Made by a program: the position numbers and the translations under genes. A stretch of DNA of 17,326 nucleotides, taken from assembly GCA_902984215.1 (NCBI GenBank), contig CADWAF010002289.1, positions 1-17,326 on the forward strand, in the 5' to 3' direction. The notes under the pieces were generated by a model that was given only the letters and a program-made list of their open reading frames with translations, ran no database searches and was not told where the DNA came from. Below, piece after piece: positions 8,722-17,135 of this stretch (its first letter is position 1; each line of letters starts with the position of its first letter). This DNA is from Willaertia magna (lineage: Eukaryota > Heterolobosea > Eutetramitea > Acrasida > Naegleriidae).

Positions 8722-9335
8722 TCATTTAATAATTTAATTTCATTTTCTAAAATGTCAGTTTTTTCCTTTGTTAACTTATTAATTTCTTTTAATAATTGTT
8801 CTTCTTTTAATTTTAAATAATTGTAAACTTCGTTAAATTCGTTCTTCATTTTATTTTTAATTAACTCAATTCTATTTTCAATTTTTACAATAGTATTTTC
8901 AACATTGACCTTTCTATTGGTCATTTCATTAATCTTTTCTTTTCCCTCATTTAATAATTTAATTAAACCTTCTTTTTCTTCTTTAATACAATCTTTTAGT
9001 AAGGCTGCATCATGTTGTTTGTGATTTAAAAAGGCACATTTTGGACAAATTAACATTTTACAAGTGTGACATTTAATGTCAGTAATTTGATCTTTATGTT
9101 CTTGACAATAATAATGAAGTGGATGAATACATTGTTGTTGTAAAGTAGAAGGAGAAGAAATAGTGTATTCTAAAGTGTGATCTTTAGTTGCTGGTCTTTT
9201 CTTGTGAATTCCAGTATGATATTCACATAAATGTTTGTTACAATCATTACATTTACAAATACTTTGTTGTTCCCATTCATCTTCCAAACAAACATTACAT
9301 AATGGAATAGTAGTTGCTGACATTTCTAATTTCAT
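8706..9335 (-). CDS. Tandem B-box zinc-finger and coiled-coil protein, cut short by frameshift
   Basis: A 209-residue protein. Residues 10-55 hold a first Cys/His cluster (CNVCLEDE..CKCNDCNKHLCEYH..HKKR...H) and 68-112 a second, classical B-box (C..HYYCQEH..IKCHTCKMLICPKCAFLNHKQH). From about 115 to the end is a coiled coil of Glu/Lys/Leu heptads. In TRIM-like proteins this order leads into an NHL or other C-terminal domain. Here the frame stops at TAA 8706-8708, exactly where the next ORF (open from 8721) overlaps and continues coiled coil then an NHL blade, so a single indel has split a B-box/coiled-coil/NHL gene. There is no RING finger. The start at 9335 (MKLEM) has a second Met at residue 5. 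The protein could still act as a zinc-binding oligomeriser if expressed. Confidence 0.75.
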   Translation of the reverse strand: MKLEMSATTIPLCNVCLEDEWEQQSICKCNDCNKHLCEYHTGIHKKRPATKDHTLEYTISSPSTLQQQCIHPLHYYCQEHKDQITDIKCHTCKMLICPKCAFLNHKQHDAALLKDCIKEEKEGLIKLLNEGKEKINEMTNRKVNVENTIVKIENRIELIKNKMKNEFNEVYNYLKLKEEQLLKEINKLTKEKTDILENEIKLLNENLQN

Positions 9336-9823
9336 TGTTGAATAAATTGATGAATAATAATACGATTAATAAATGAATTGATGGATTTGGTTAAATGATT
9401 TAATTTAATGAATGAATATTATTTACTTTAATTAATTTTAATTGTTACTACAAGTGACTTTGACCGGGATGAAAAGTATAATTGTTTTTTGTGTAGAACT
9501 GTTGTTGAGATAGTGTCAATAAATAGCTTGGTAGTGTAGATTGTTTGTAGTGATACGACAGTGAAGTTTTTGAATTTTATTTTTCATTACTAAACAAGGT
9601 AATGAATACCAAACAATTTTAATCCAGAATTAATATCTAAAAGACATGTCCGAGGTGTTATAGCTATAGTCAATGTTAAAGAATTAAAAGTTTGTTTAAT
9701 TAAAAACTTTATTAAATATACTACAATTTTCTTTATTTTAGTGACACACAACTATTTACAATTTAAAATAATTATTAAAATATATTAACAACAGTAAAAC
9801 AATTATATATAAATTCAGAACAA
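9336..9823. other. Spacer between B-box and Tyr-rich genes
   Basis: No supported ORF. Part of it (9440-9680) is less A/T-rich, for example TGACTTTGACCGGG and GACATGTCCGAGGTG, and is probably the promoter and 5' UTR of the minus-strand B-box gene. I see no tRNA or repeat. Confidence 0.5.
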
Positions 9824-10249
9824 TTAAAAATAACCATATCCAACGTTTCCATAATATGGTCTATAACTATTATATCCATATCCATTATTATATCCATACA
9901 CATTAGAATATCCTACATTATAAGGATAATTATATCCATAACTATATCCAACGTTGTTATATGGATAGCCATATCCACTATTGTATCCATAATTATTGTA
10001 AGGATAGCCGTAGTTATAACCACTTAAAATTGGACTTGTGTTATAACCATAAAAAGAACCATATGGATTATAACTCGTAGCGTGAATATTGGAATTGTAA
10101 TAACTTGATTGTTGATTGTAATTGTTGTAATTTGCGCCATAATTTCCATAATTATAACCACCGTATTGACAGTTAATAAAATTACAACAAATTAAACTAA
10201 ATAAAATTGCAAACGTTAAAAAAGTATTTAATTTAAAGTCACGTTTCAT
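9824..10249 (-). CDS. Secreted Tyr/Gly/Asn-rich repeat protein
   Basis: A 141-residue protein. Residues 1-27 form a signal peptide: basic MKRDFK, hydrophobic core FLTFAILFSLICC, likely cleavage after FINC. The mature part is almost entirely Tyr, Gly, Asn, Pro and Ser in irregular repeats such as YGYNSGYGYPYNN and NVGYSYGYNYPYN. Such Tyr/Gly-rich secreted proteins serve in other organisms as cell-wall, cyst-wall, shell or adhesive components that can be cross-linked through tyrosine; that role here is inference. No cysteine in the mature part. Its neighbour at 10881-12053 has the same design and orientation, and a similar 21-22-bp inverted motif lies upstream of both. Confidence 0.8.
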   Translation of the reverse strand: MKRDFKLNTFLTFAILFSLICCNFINCQYGGYNYGNYGANYNNYNQQSSYYNSNIHATSYNPYGSFYGYNTSPILSGYNYGYPYNNYGYNSGYGYPYNNVGYSYGYNYPYNVGYSNVYGYNNGYGYNSYRPYYGNVGYGYF

Positions 10250-10880
10250 TTTATGTTTCTTATCTGTTAATGGTCGGTTATTTGGTCGGTTAAATGGTTT
10301 TTCAGTAAGTCAACTTGAGTTGTTATTTTTTTTATTATTTGTTGAATTGTGAAAATAATAGTAACACTTTAGTTTAAATAGTGAAAAGAAATTTTGTTTT
10401 GTAAATTATAACAAATATATTTATTCAAAAATAAATATTTGTCATTTCAAGTCCAGTAATACTTTCCATTTTTAGAAAAGTGAAAGTATTTATTTTTTAC
10501 AATTAAAAATAAGAATCTAAAAATCACTTTTCATTATTTTGGAATCTTTCTTTTAAAAGTAGATTATGAAAATTTTATTTCAGTAACTATTTACAATTTT
10601 TGTTGTAATCTTTAGTATAAAAAAGTATAAAATGTGCAAAAGGAACATTTAAAAGTAACGTTGTGTCTAAAATACAATTTATAAAATTTACAAAAATATA
10701 AATGTAGTGAGAAAATTTTTTGTGAAACTGTTATAAAATTTTTTTCAAAATAATTTTATTGTAAAGTAATAAAAAGTTAAATGTTTTTTACAAAAAAGTC
10801 ACACTATTTATTTCACACACAAATCTCTACAACAAGGAAATTCTAAAAAAATAACCAAATTGACCAACAAATAACAAACT
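10250..10880. other. Promoter side of the Tyr-rich gene; 3' flank of the Pro/Gln-rich gene
   Basis: No ORF. Contains the inverted motif at 10461-10481 within a 9-bp-stem inverted repeat (10458-10466 with 10482-10490). TTTACAA-type heptamers cluster between 10580 and 10800. Confidence 0.5.
10461..10481 (-). promoter_or_regulatory. Candidate shared cis-element, copy 1
   Basis: On the + strand it reads ACTTTCC, then an A/T core TTTTAG, then AAAAGT, an imperfect inverted repeat about 212 bp upstream of the Tyr-rich gene start. It closely matches 12135-12156 upstream of the Pro/Gln-rich gene. Flanking AATACTTTC and GAAAGTATT extend it to a 9-bp palindromic stem. Could bind a dimeric factor; not shown. 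Confidence 0.4.
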
Positions 10881-12053
10881 TTAAATAACTCTTATTGGAA
10901 CTGGTTGTGCATAACTATACGGTCCCGCAATTGGCGCATATCCATAACTTTGTGGAATTGTGGTTGTAACTGGTGGATATCCACCAACACCACCGCCTAC
11001 ATATGGATATTGTTGGCCAACCGTTTGTGGATATTGATAGCCATAAGGCGATGTAGTTGTTGTATAAGGATAACCTGGAGTTGTTGTATATTGTTGTGTA
11101 CCAATAGGGGCAGCAGTACCATAAGGATAACCATAAGAATATTGTTGTGGGAAAGAAGTACCATAAGTATATGGATTTGGTTGATAACCATAAGTTTGTT
11201 GTTGTGGATAAGCAGTGGTTGAACCATAACTGTAAGGATAAGTTGTATATTGTTGTGGTTGTGCCTGTGGCTGTTGTGGATAATAGTATTGTTGACCATA
11301 AGTTGGTTGTTGTTGTTGATGCTGTGGATAATAATATTGTTGTTGTTGTTGTGGATAGTAGTATTGTTGACCTTGACTTGTAGTTTGTGGATAATAATAT
11401 TGTTGGCCACCAGTTGTTGGTTGTGGCTGTTGATAAATTGGTTGTTGTTGTTGTGGATAATATTGTGTTTGATAACTTTGTGGATAACCACTATATTGAG
11501 TTTGAACTGGTTGTTGTTGAGGATAGTAATATTGTTGTGGTTGTTGTTGTTGTTGTGGCTGTTGAGGATAATAAGCTTGTGGCACTTGGGGCTGTTGTGG
11601 TTGTGGTTGGTATGGTTGTTGTGGTTGTGGAATTTGAAATGAAGGAGTTGGAGTGGAAGGAAAATAGGCTTGTTGTTGAATTGGTTGTGGTACTACTGGT
11701 TGTGGCTGACCTGGTTGTGGTTGAAATGGCTGTTGAGGTTGTGGTTGAGTTGGTTGTTGAGGTTGTGGTTGTGGCTGACCTGGTTGAGTAGGTTGTTGTG
11801 GATAAGGAGCATATGTAGTTGTAGTCACAGTTTGAGTAGGAGTACCACCTGAAGTGGTTGTGACAGTTGCTGGATTACCAGTTTGTGTTGTTGTACTAAC
11901 TGGCGTTGCAGGTTGTGGTGCCGTTTGTTGTTCAGTTGAATATTGTGCATTACAAAAGAAATAACTATTAGTTGACCAAACGCTTAATAATAATGCAATT
12001 GTTACAATAATTATAACAATTAAAAAAGCGTTTTTTAATGGTTTTTGTTTCAT
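10881..12053 (-). CDS. Secreted or membrane-anchored Pro/Gln/Tyr-rich low-complexity protein
   Basis: A 390-residue protein. Residues 7-30 are a strong hydrophobic segment (AFLIVIIIVTIALLLSVW) after a basic start, followed by FFCNAQY: an uncleaved signal anchor or a signal peptide cut near NAQ. Then comes a Thr/Pro/Gln-rich part (about 40-85), a PQPQQP-type part (85-170), about six imperfect QQYYYPQ blocks (about 175-265) and a Tyr/Gly/Thr/Pro-rich end. No cysteine after residue 34 or so. Sequences of this kind form extracellular matrices, walls or glues; the many Tyr and Gln could be cross-linked by peroxidase or transglutaminase. This is inference. Long valine-, leucine- or isoleucine-rich frames on both strands here are only shadows of the CAA/CCA/TAT codons. 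Confidence 0.8.
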   Translation of the reverse strand: MKQKPLKNAFLIVIIIVTIALLLSVWSTNSYFFCNAQYSTEQQTAPQPATPVSTTTQTGNPATVTTTSGGTPTQTVTTTTYAPYPQQPTQPGQPQPQPQQPTQPQPQQPFQPQPGQPQPVVPQPIQQQAYFPSTPTPSFQIPQPQQPYQPQPQQPQVPQAYYPQQPQQQQQPQQYYYPQQQPVQTQYSGYPQSYQTQYYPQQQQPIYQQPQPTTGGQQYYYPQTTSQGQQYYYPQQQQQYYYPQHQQQQPTYGQQYYYPQQPQAQPQQYTTYPYSYGSTTAYPQQQTYGYQPNPYTYGTSFPQQYSYGYPYGTAAPIGTQQYTTTPGYPYTTTTSPYGYQYPQTVGQQYPYVGGGVGGYPPVTTTIPQSYGYAPIAGPYSYAQPVPIRVI

Positions 12054-12134
12054 TTTTTTGTTTCTTCTCTTTTTTTAAAAGTTATAATTGTTTTTTTGTG
12101 AAAATTATTGTTGTGAAATTTTATATTGAAAGAA

Positions 12135-12156
12135 ACTTTCCAATTTTAGGAAAAGT
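12135..12156 (-). promoter_or_regulatory. Candidate shared cis-element, copy 2
   Basis: Reads ACTTTCC, A/T core ATTTTAG, GAAAAGT on the + strand, about 82 bp upstream of the Pro/Gln-rich gene start. Nearly the same as 10461-10481 upstream of the other secreted-protein gene, same orientation. Confidence 0.4.
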
Positions 12157-12373
12157 TATCTTTAAATTTGGAAAAGGACTTGTCCAATTTGTTACAATGA
12201 AAAATAGTGCGTAAATTAATTTTTTTTTAAACTGATCTGGTTGACTGTTTTGGAAAATGTTTAAATGTTGGAATCTGCTACAATCAATGAAATTCTAGTA
12301 ATGTATATTTAACATTTTTGTAAGATTTAAATTAATTTGTTAAAAAAAATGTATACTTTTTAAAATTAATTAT

Positions 12374-12456
12374 AACCGGTTTTTATATTCAACCATTTTG
12401 TTGTAAATTCAGTTTCGGTTGTCAACCGGTTTTTACAAAAGGAATTAATTCCTTTT
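12374..12456. repeat. Repeated AACCGGTTTTTA boxes and 20-bp palindrome
   Basis: AACCGGTTTTTA occurs at 12374-12385 and 12424-12435, 50 bp apart; each contains the palindrome AACCGGTT. A perfect palindrome AAAAGGAATTAATTCCTTTT follows at 12437-12456. G/C-containing blocks are rare in this spacer. They may be operator-like sites or lie near the point where the retroelement inserted. Confidence 0.5.
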
Positions 12457-12590
12457 TTTCATTAAATAGAAGTGTCACTACATTCCAAAACATTTCGTTT
12501 GTTCTATTGTTTTGTTGAATTTTCTTTTAGATTTGTGAATTGTAAAGTTTCTCTAGAAAAGAATTCTATTCTGTTGATAACAAACGACAG

Positions 12591-12761
12591 CATTATAAAT
12601 TCTTTGGAAAAGATATTTAATTGTTACAATAAAAGTTGGCGGGAAAAGCTAGTATTAATTGTTACTCTACAGTAACATTAATTACTAATAGCTTTTCTAA
12701 AAAATTACGTTTATTGATAGTTTAATTACTCTGGTAGTTCTACAATAATTACAATGGTTTC
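12591..12761 (+). repeat. Retroelement direct repeat A1 (left)
   Basis: 171 bp identical, base for base, to 16965-17135. It begins CATTATAAATTC, a TATA-like sequence at the presumed end, and ends in ATGGTTTC, so it includes the start codon and first codons of the gag ORF. It probably serves as promoter and 5' UTR. Confidence 0.95.
12643..12697 (+). other. Imperfect long hairpin inside repeat A1
   Basis: GAAAAGCTA at 12643 pairs with TAGCTTTTC ending at 12697, and GTTACT (12661-12666) pairs perfectly with AGTAAC (12671-12676) around the loop CTAC; the A/T middle pairs with bulges. The same hairpin recurs at 17017-17071 in A2. It may fold in the RNA leader before gag or in the single-stranded intermediate. 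Confidence 0.55.
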
Positions 12762-14106
12762 TAGTACAAATACCCTTAGAAGTAACAATGTAGGTAGCAA
12801 TAGTGCTCATGTTAGCCTTCAGAATAATGGCAACAATAACATAAGTCTTACTAGCCTTAATAGCTCTCAAACTAGTAATCTAGATAGATCAACTCAAAGC
12901 TTAGTTCAGCAACCTATTAGTCAAACTCAAAACACAGTAAGCTCTAGTGGTGCTCAAGATATTACTTTAGCTCAAGGAGAAGCCAATGCTTATTTACAAT
13001 TTAGTAACTCTAATAGTTTCAGTTCTACTCTACAAGGCTTTGTATTCAACAACAATGGTCATAATCAAGGTTCGTCTACAGTTGGCAATGCTTCTAATCC
13101 TTTTGCAAGAACTAACTCTAGTATTAATATTAACGATAACAGTAATATGCAGCAGGTGTTGATTAACAGGCCTCTGAGTATTAATCATAATCTTAATGCT
13201 AATACTGGGTTCCAGTTTTCCATTAACAACCAAAACAGTGCTGGCCAATAAAGCAATAACGCTGGTAATTTGTTCAATTTGTTTAGAAGTAACAATAATA
13301 GTCAAAATACTAATCCTGTTCTTCATAACAATGATAATACTAAGGATGAAATTAACTTTAGTAACGTAGTAACAGAGGACTGCTTGAACATGGCTTTTGA
13401 ACTAGTAGCTTACGGGTTCAATAAAGAGGATGTAGAATCTATGAATGCATTCGACCTATTTTTCCATTATGGTAAAATGCATAGTCAACTAGATTCTGTC
13501 TATAATAATGAGGCAGCGTTTCAAAAAAGAATTGAATCGCTTCTTACAAAATACCACTCTTACATGAATAACCCTGATGAACTATCTCTGTTCACCATGG
13601 ATAATTGTCAGAAAATCACTTCTGACATTATAAAATTTAATTTTCAAATTTACAATTATCTTAGTAGATTAGGTGTTTATCTTAACAACTCATCTGATTT
13701 AGTTGAAAGACAAGAACTATAAGAACTCATGATATTATTGATTGCGTTAAGAAGATTTTCTTTAAAGTTTGGTGCAGAAAATAATAATATAAATATAAGT
13801 TCTAAACTTATCGTTTCTTACCTTAAAAGTGATACTTTAGAAAGCACCTTTAGTAAAAAGCTTTCTAAACTATTCAAGAAGCACAAAGAAGGAAAAATGT
13901 TAGAAACGATTTCTAACATTGGTAAAAACAAAGCAGCAAATATAAGTTACAATAACAAGAATCAATAGAATAAAGGAGTTAGTAAAAACAACAACAAATT
14001 TCAGAAACAAAAACAAGGGAGTAATAACAAAGGATCTAAGGGTGGTTACAAATAAAGAAAACCTCAAACCAACAAATCCAACAACAACAATAATGAGGAA
14101 CAATGA
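12754..14106 (+). pseudogene. Retroelement ORF1, gag-like Asn/Ser-rich protein with four in-frame stops
   Basis: One reading frame runs from ATG 12754 (inside repeat A1) to TGA 14104-14106 with no visible indel. It is interrupted by TAA 13249, TAA 13720, TAG 13966 and TAA 14053. The first third is Asn/Ser/Gln-rich and disordered. The middle (13360-13960) is more structured and helical, with MAFELVAYGFNKEDVESMNAFDLFFHYGK. The end is basic and Asn/Lys-rich, suited to nucleic-acid binding, but has no CCHC zinc knuckle. I call it gag by its place before RT and its composition, not by a recognised domain. Its end overlaps the start of ORF2 by 14 nt. Without readthrough only the first 165 residues would be made. 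Confidence 0.65.
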
Positions 14107-15992
14107 CTCTCAGGTGATTATAGCAGGGAGAATATCCAGTTTTTAGAGAAACTGGGAAAAATTGAATTCCTCAGATTTTATTATAAGTTAGATAAGAAAT
14201 GGAGTTCGTTTAGACTCAGACAAAAGAAAGTGGTTAAATTTTGGAACGAACACGATAAAATCTTCAACAGAAGTATCTTGGTTCGAGGAGGAATTAGAAT
14301 GTATGATCCAAGAAGGTACAGTCTCTCCAGGGTCCACAAAAACAGTTGTAAATCCTTTGCATCTAGTTTCAAAAAAAGGGACAGGATACGTTCAGGCTTA
14401 TTTTGGACCTAAAGAAGGTGAACAGAGGATTAATAACTACGAATTTCAAGTTAGATAGTCTGGTATTACTTTCAAAGTTTCTAAGGAAAGGTTTGTTTGC
14501 TATAAAGATGGATCTAAAGAAGGGTTACTTCTATGTTTCTATTCACCCAGATTCAAGACACCTTTTAGGATTCAAGTGGAAAGAAGAAAATTACTAGTTC
14601 AACGTTCTTCCTTTTGGTTTGAACCAAGCACCATTCATTTTCTTAAGAATTATGAAAGAAGTAATAAGGTTTCTTAAGAGAAGAAAAATTATAATCTTCT
14701 CCTACATAGACAATATTATAGTTCTAGGAGAAACAGAGGAAATTTGTGCTTTACACACAAAAATCCTGTTAGAAACGTTAGAGAAACTAGATTGGATTGT
14801 TCAATTAGAGAAATCAATCCTCATTCCAACACAAGTTATCCAGTTTTTGGGACTGGAATTAGATTTCATAAAAGGAAGAATATTCATTCCAGCAGACAAA
14901 TAAAAACACGTTATAGAAACAATACATCACTTATTGGAGCAATACAATTTTAGGAGAAAGATAAAGATAAAAGTCATAGCTTCGTTGTTGGGAAAACTAG
15001 AATTCCTTGTTCTTTCGTTTCCTTACATTCGATCAGTAAGTTGGAGATTAAGAAGAAACATGATCAATTGCCTCAGTTACTCCAATAACAACTATTCCCA
15101 TTAGATGTTTATCAACAAATCAGCAGCAAAAGACTTAAAGAAGCTGATGCAGATTGTAAAGATGAATGTGGGATGCAGTTTCGAACTGGAAACAGAATTG
15201 ATTCAAATAAATACAGATTCTTCCTTTATTGGGTTCGGAGATGTAACGAAGGACCATGCTTTTATTGGGGAATGGTCTCTGGAATTAGAAAACCTCTACA
15301 TAAATCAAAAAGAACTACGTGCTATTTGGGAGATTTTCCAAATAGCAGAAATGGAGAATCTTTATCCCCTTGGTTCAAGTTTTCTTGTAAAAACAGACAA
15401 CATGGTAGCTTTACATTACCTAAAGAAAGAATATAGAAGAATCTCAGCTCTAGCAAAAATAGCAAGGAATATCTGGGATTTATGTTTCCGAAATGGTTGG
15501 ACTATAAGAAAGGTAAACTATATTCCTTCGGAGAAAAACATAATTCTGGACCTTATAAGCAGAAGATCAGAATGGTCAACATCGAAGAATCTTTTCAACC
15601 TTTTGAACCAAAAGTTTGGTCCTTTTACAGTAGACAGATTTCCAAGCGTGAACCACCATCACTTAGTAAAGTTCAACTAGTGGACTTATGGAAAGGACGC
15701 TTTTATAGAAAGATGAGACACAAAAATGAACTATTGAGTTCCACCTTTAGGTCTAATAGTTCCTACAATAGTTCAAATAATAAAACACAAAGCAAAGGAT
15801 GTTATAATAGTACCATTCTGGGAAAGAGCTCCTTGGTGGCTAGTTCTCTGCAAGATTGCATTAAATTATGTAATGGTAGCAAAGTTAGAGGTTATAACCT
15901 CTTCTTCCGACGAGCTATCCAAGAACATAGAATGGCGATTAGTAGCTGTACAGGTGGAAGGGATAAAGTTTTGGACAGTTACGATAATTTAG
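14093..15992 (+). pseudogene. Retroelement ORF2, reverse transcriptase-RNase H of DIRS type, broken
   Basis: Starts at ATG 14093 in frame 2, moves to frame 0 near 14369-14388 and ends at TAG 15990. A pre-RT segment (AGRISSF..NWEKL) is followed by RT: NPLHLVSKKGTG, LILDLKKVN, motif A with Asp at 14511, LPFGLNQAPFIF, then YIDN at 14703-14714. RNase H comes next with TDSS, the Glu in NQKELRAIW, KTDN and YIPSEKNIILDLISR, so its four acidic residues are kept. A tail typical of DIRS/Ngaro proteins follows (VDRFPSVN, VPPLGLIVP, VPFWERAPWW). Stops in frame are TAG 14144, 14189, 14595, TAA 14901, TAG 15102, 15678, and TGA 15714 and 15735. The last two fall where related proteins carry Trp. The second catalytic Asp of YxDD is Asn, so polymerase activity is probably lost. 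Confidence 0.85.
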
Positions 15993-16927
15993 CTGAATTC
16001 TGCTTTGAAAATTAAATAGCAGAATCTACTTTTAAGAAGTATTACTCTGTTTATCAGCTTTATTCTAATTTTTGTGTCTGGAACGATTTAGTAATAGGTG
16101 AAGAAATTTCTACTGTTAAATTCATATCTACAGTAGTTGCCTTAGGTAAAAGTTGGATTCTAGATGCATTTAAGGCTGCTATCACTTTCTTTGCTACAAG
16201 GGACAATTTTAAATTTATTTGGAACGATTTAATTAAAGGTATTAAAAAAGGTGCAAAAAAAATATATAGCAGACTAGATAAAAAGGTTCAATCCAGAGAC
16301 CCTTTTCCTATTTCAGCTGTTCATAATTGGATTGATTACATGAACTCTGTGGTTTACTGAGATTTCTATAGCTGGTATTATTTTTCACTTTTTGCGACTG
16401 TGGTGGTTATCGGATTACGTTGTTTATGCAAACCTAGTGAACTAGCCAAAATATCATTCAACCAAGTTATTGTGGATTCTCCTAAAAAAGGTTGCATTAT
16501 CATTAAATCACAGTTTTACAAAACAAATCAATTTGGTAAGGACAGTGAAGGCATTCTTATTGAACCTATTGAAGGATCCCCCTACTGCCCGGTGCGTATT
16601 ATTAGCAATTACAGAAACTTGGTCCTGCATAAGCTATCTTTGGATTCTTTCTTTTCTAGGATTAATGATAAGGTATATTTAGATGTAGATTTTATTTCTT
16701 TTATTATTAAGCAGATTAACAACACTACAGCTAAGGTTTCAGGCCACTCTTTAAGAATAGGAGGAGTTACTCAGCTCGTTAAGAACGGAGAGTCTTTAGA
16801 AATGGTTGATTACGCAGGTTCTTGGGATAGTGCTTGTAAAAATAGATATGTAAGAAGAGCTCAGCTCATCGCTAGAAAAACCTCAACCAAAATATTAACT
16901 AATCACCGCTGTGACAATAACCAATAG
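15932..16927 (+). pseudogene. Retroelement ORF3, tyrosine recombinase with two in-frame stops
   Basis: Frame 2 from ATG 15932, overlapping the end of ORF2 by 61 nt, to TAG 16925. An N-terminal SAM-like core-binding part (AEFCFEN..IAESTFKKYYSVYQLYSNFC) is followed by the catalytic domain. The first Arg is in VVIGLRCLCKPSEL (codon 16418), then GHSLRIGG with His at 16745 and Arg at 16754, and WDSACKNRYVRR with the Trp at 16823 and the nucleophile Tyr at 16847. The R-H-R-W-Y set is complete. This enzyme would integrate a circular DNA copy by strand exchange. TAA 16013 and TGA 16358 interrupt it; the frame downstream of 16358 stays open for 188 codons and holds the whole catalytic core. No frameshift is seen. 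Confidence 0.85.
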
Positions 16928-16964
16928 TTAATAATAGTTTTATTGCCAATCTTTTATTAAGTAA
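16928..16964 (+). other. Spacer before repeat A2, position expected for B1
   Basis: 37 bp between the recombinase stop and A2. In split-repeat elements the B1 segment would sit here and be repeated at the far right end as B2. I find no copy in the visible 191 bp after A2, so B1 is either absent, very short, or B2 is beyond the window. Confidence 0.3.
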
Positions 16965-17135
16965 CATTATAAATTCTTTGGAAAAGATATTTAATTGTTA
17001 CAATAAAAGTTGGCGGGAAAAGCTAGTATTAATTGTTACTCTACAGTAACATTAATTACTAATAGCTTTTCTAAAAAATTACGTTTATTGATAGTTTAAT
17101 TACTCTGGTAGTTCTACAATAATTACAATGGTTTC
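16965..17135 (+). repeat. Retroelement direct repeat A2 (right)
   Basis: Identical to 12591-12761 over 171 bp, including the hairpin (17017-17071) and the ATGGTTTC end at 17128-17135, after which the two sequences part completely. Here the ATG opens only a 10-codon frame. Confidence 0.95.

Larger units (their letters stand above)
12054..12590. other. Spacer upstream of the Pro/Gln-rich gene, up to the retroelement
   Basis: Holds the cis-element at 12135-12156, two copies of AACCGGTTTTTA at 12374-12385 and 12424-12435, and a perfect 20-bp palindrome at 12437-12456. A 67-codon + strand frame at 12472-12675 runs across the left end of the retroelement and shows no coding character. Confidence 0.5.
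12591..17135 (+). mobile_element. DIRS-order (Ngaro/PAT-like) tyrosine-recombinase retroelement, defective
   Basis: The order is direct repeat, gag-like ORF, RT-RNase H, tyrosine recombinase, direct repeat. Having a tyrosine recombinase instead of a DDE integrase, no protease, and a gag-RT-RH-YR order with direct rather than inverted repeats fits the Ngaro/PAT type. In that type repeats are split (A1, B1A2, B2). Here A1 is 12591-12761 and A2 16965-17135; a B pair is not identified, so the right end may lie beyond 17135. The left end is placed at 12591, where identity with A2 begins. No target-site duplication is visible, as expected for recombinase integration. The copy is defective: 14 in-frame stops, one frameshift and an altered RT active site. 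Confidence 0.85.

Noticed and set aside
10905..11852. Several long ORFs rich in Val, Leu, Ile or Trp on both strands
   Set aside because: They are shadows of the repetitive CAA/CCA/TAT codons of the Pro/Gln/Tyr-rich gene; no domain and no start context.
13030..13326. Minus-strand ORF of 98 codons
   Set aside because: Antisense to the gag-like ORF, with no features of its own.
14366..14376. Programmed -1 frameshift at the A-run in ORF2
   Set aside because: The needed change is +1 (or -2), the opposite direction; a homopolymer indel is simpler.
15173..15436. Plus-strand ORF of 87 codons overlapping RNase H
   Set aside because: Frame lies inside the conserved RNase H coding region and shows no conserved motif.
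12754..16927. Ciliate-like genetic code (UAR read as Gln) for the whole window
   Set aside because: Host genes are open over hundreds of codons in AT-rich DNA and end at TAA in sensible places; three UGA stops in the element would remain unexplained, and the RT active site is also altered.
12591..17135. Ordinary LTR retrotransposon
   Set aside because: No protease or DDE integrase, repeats do not start TG and end CA, and a tyrosine recombinase is present.
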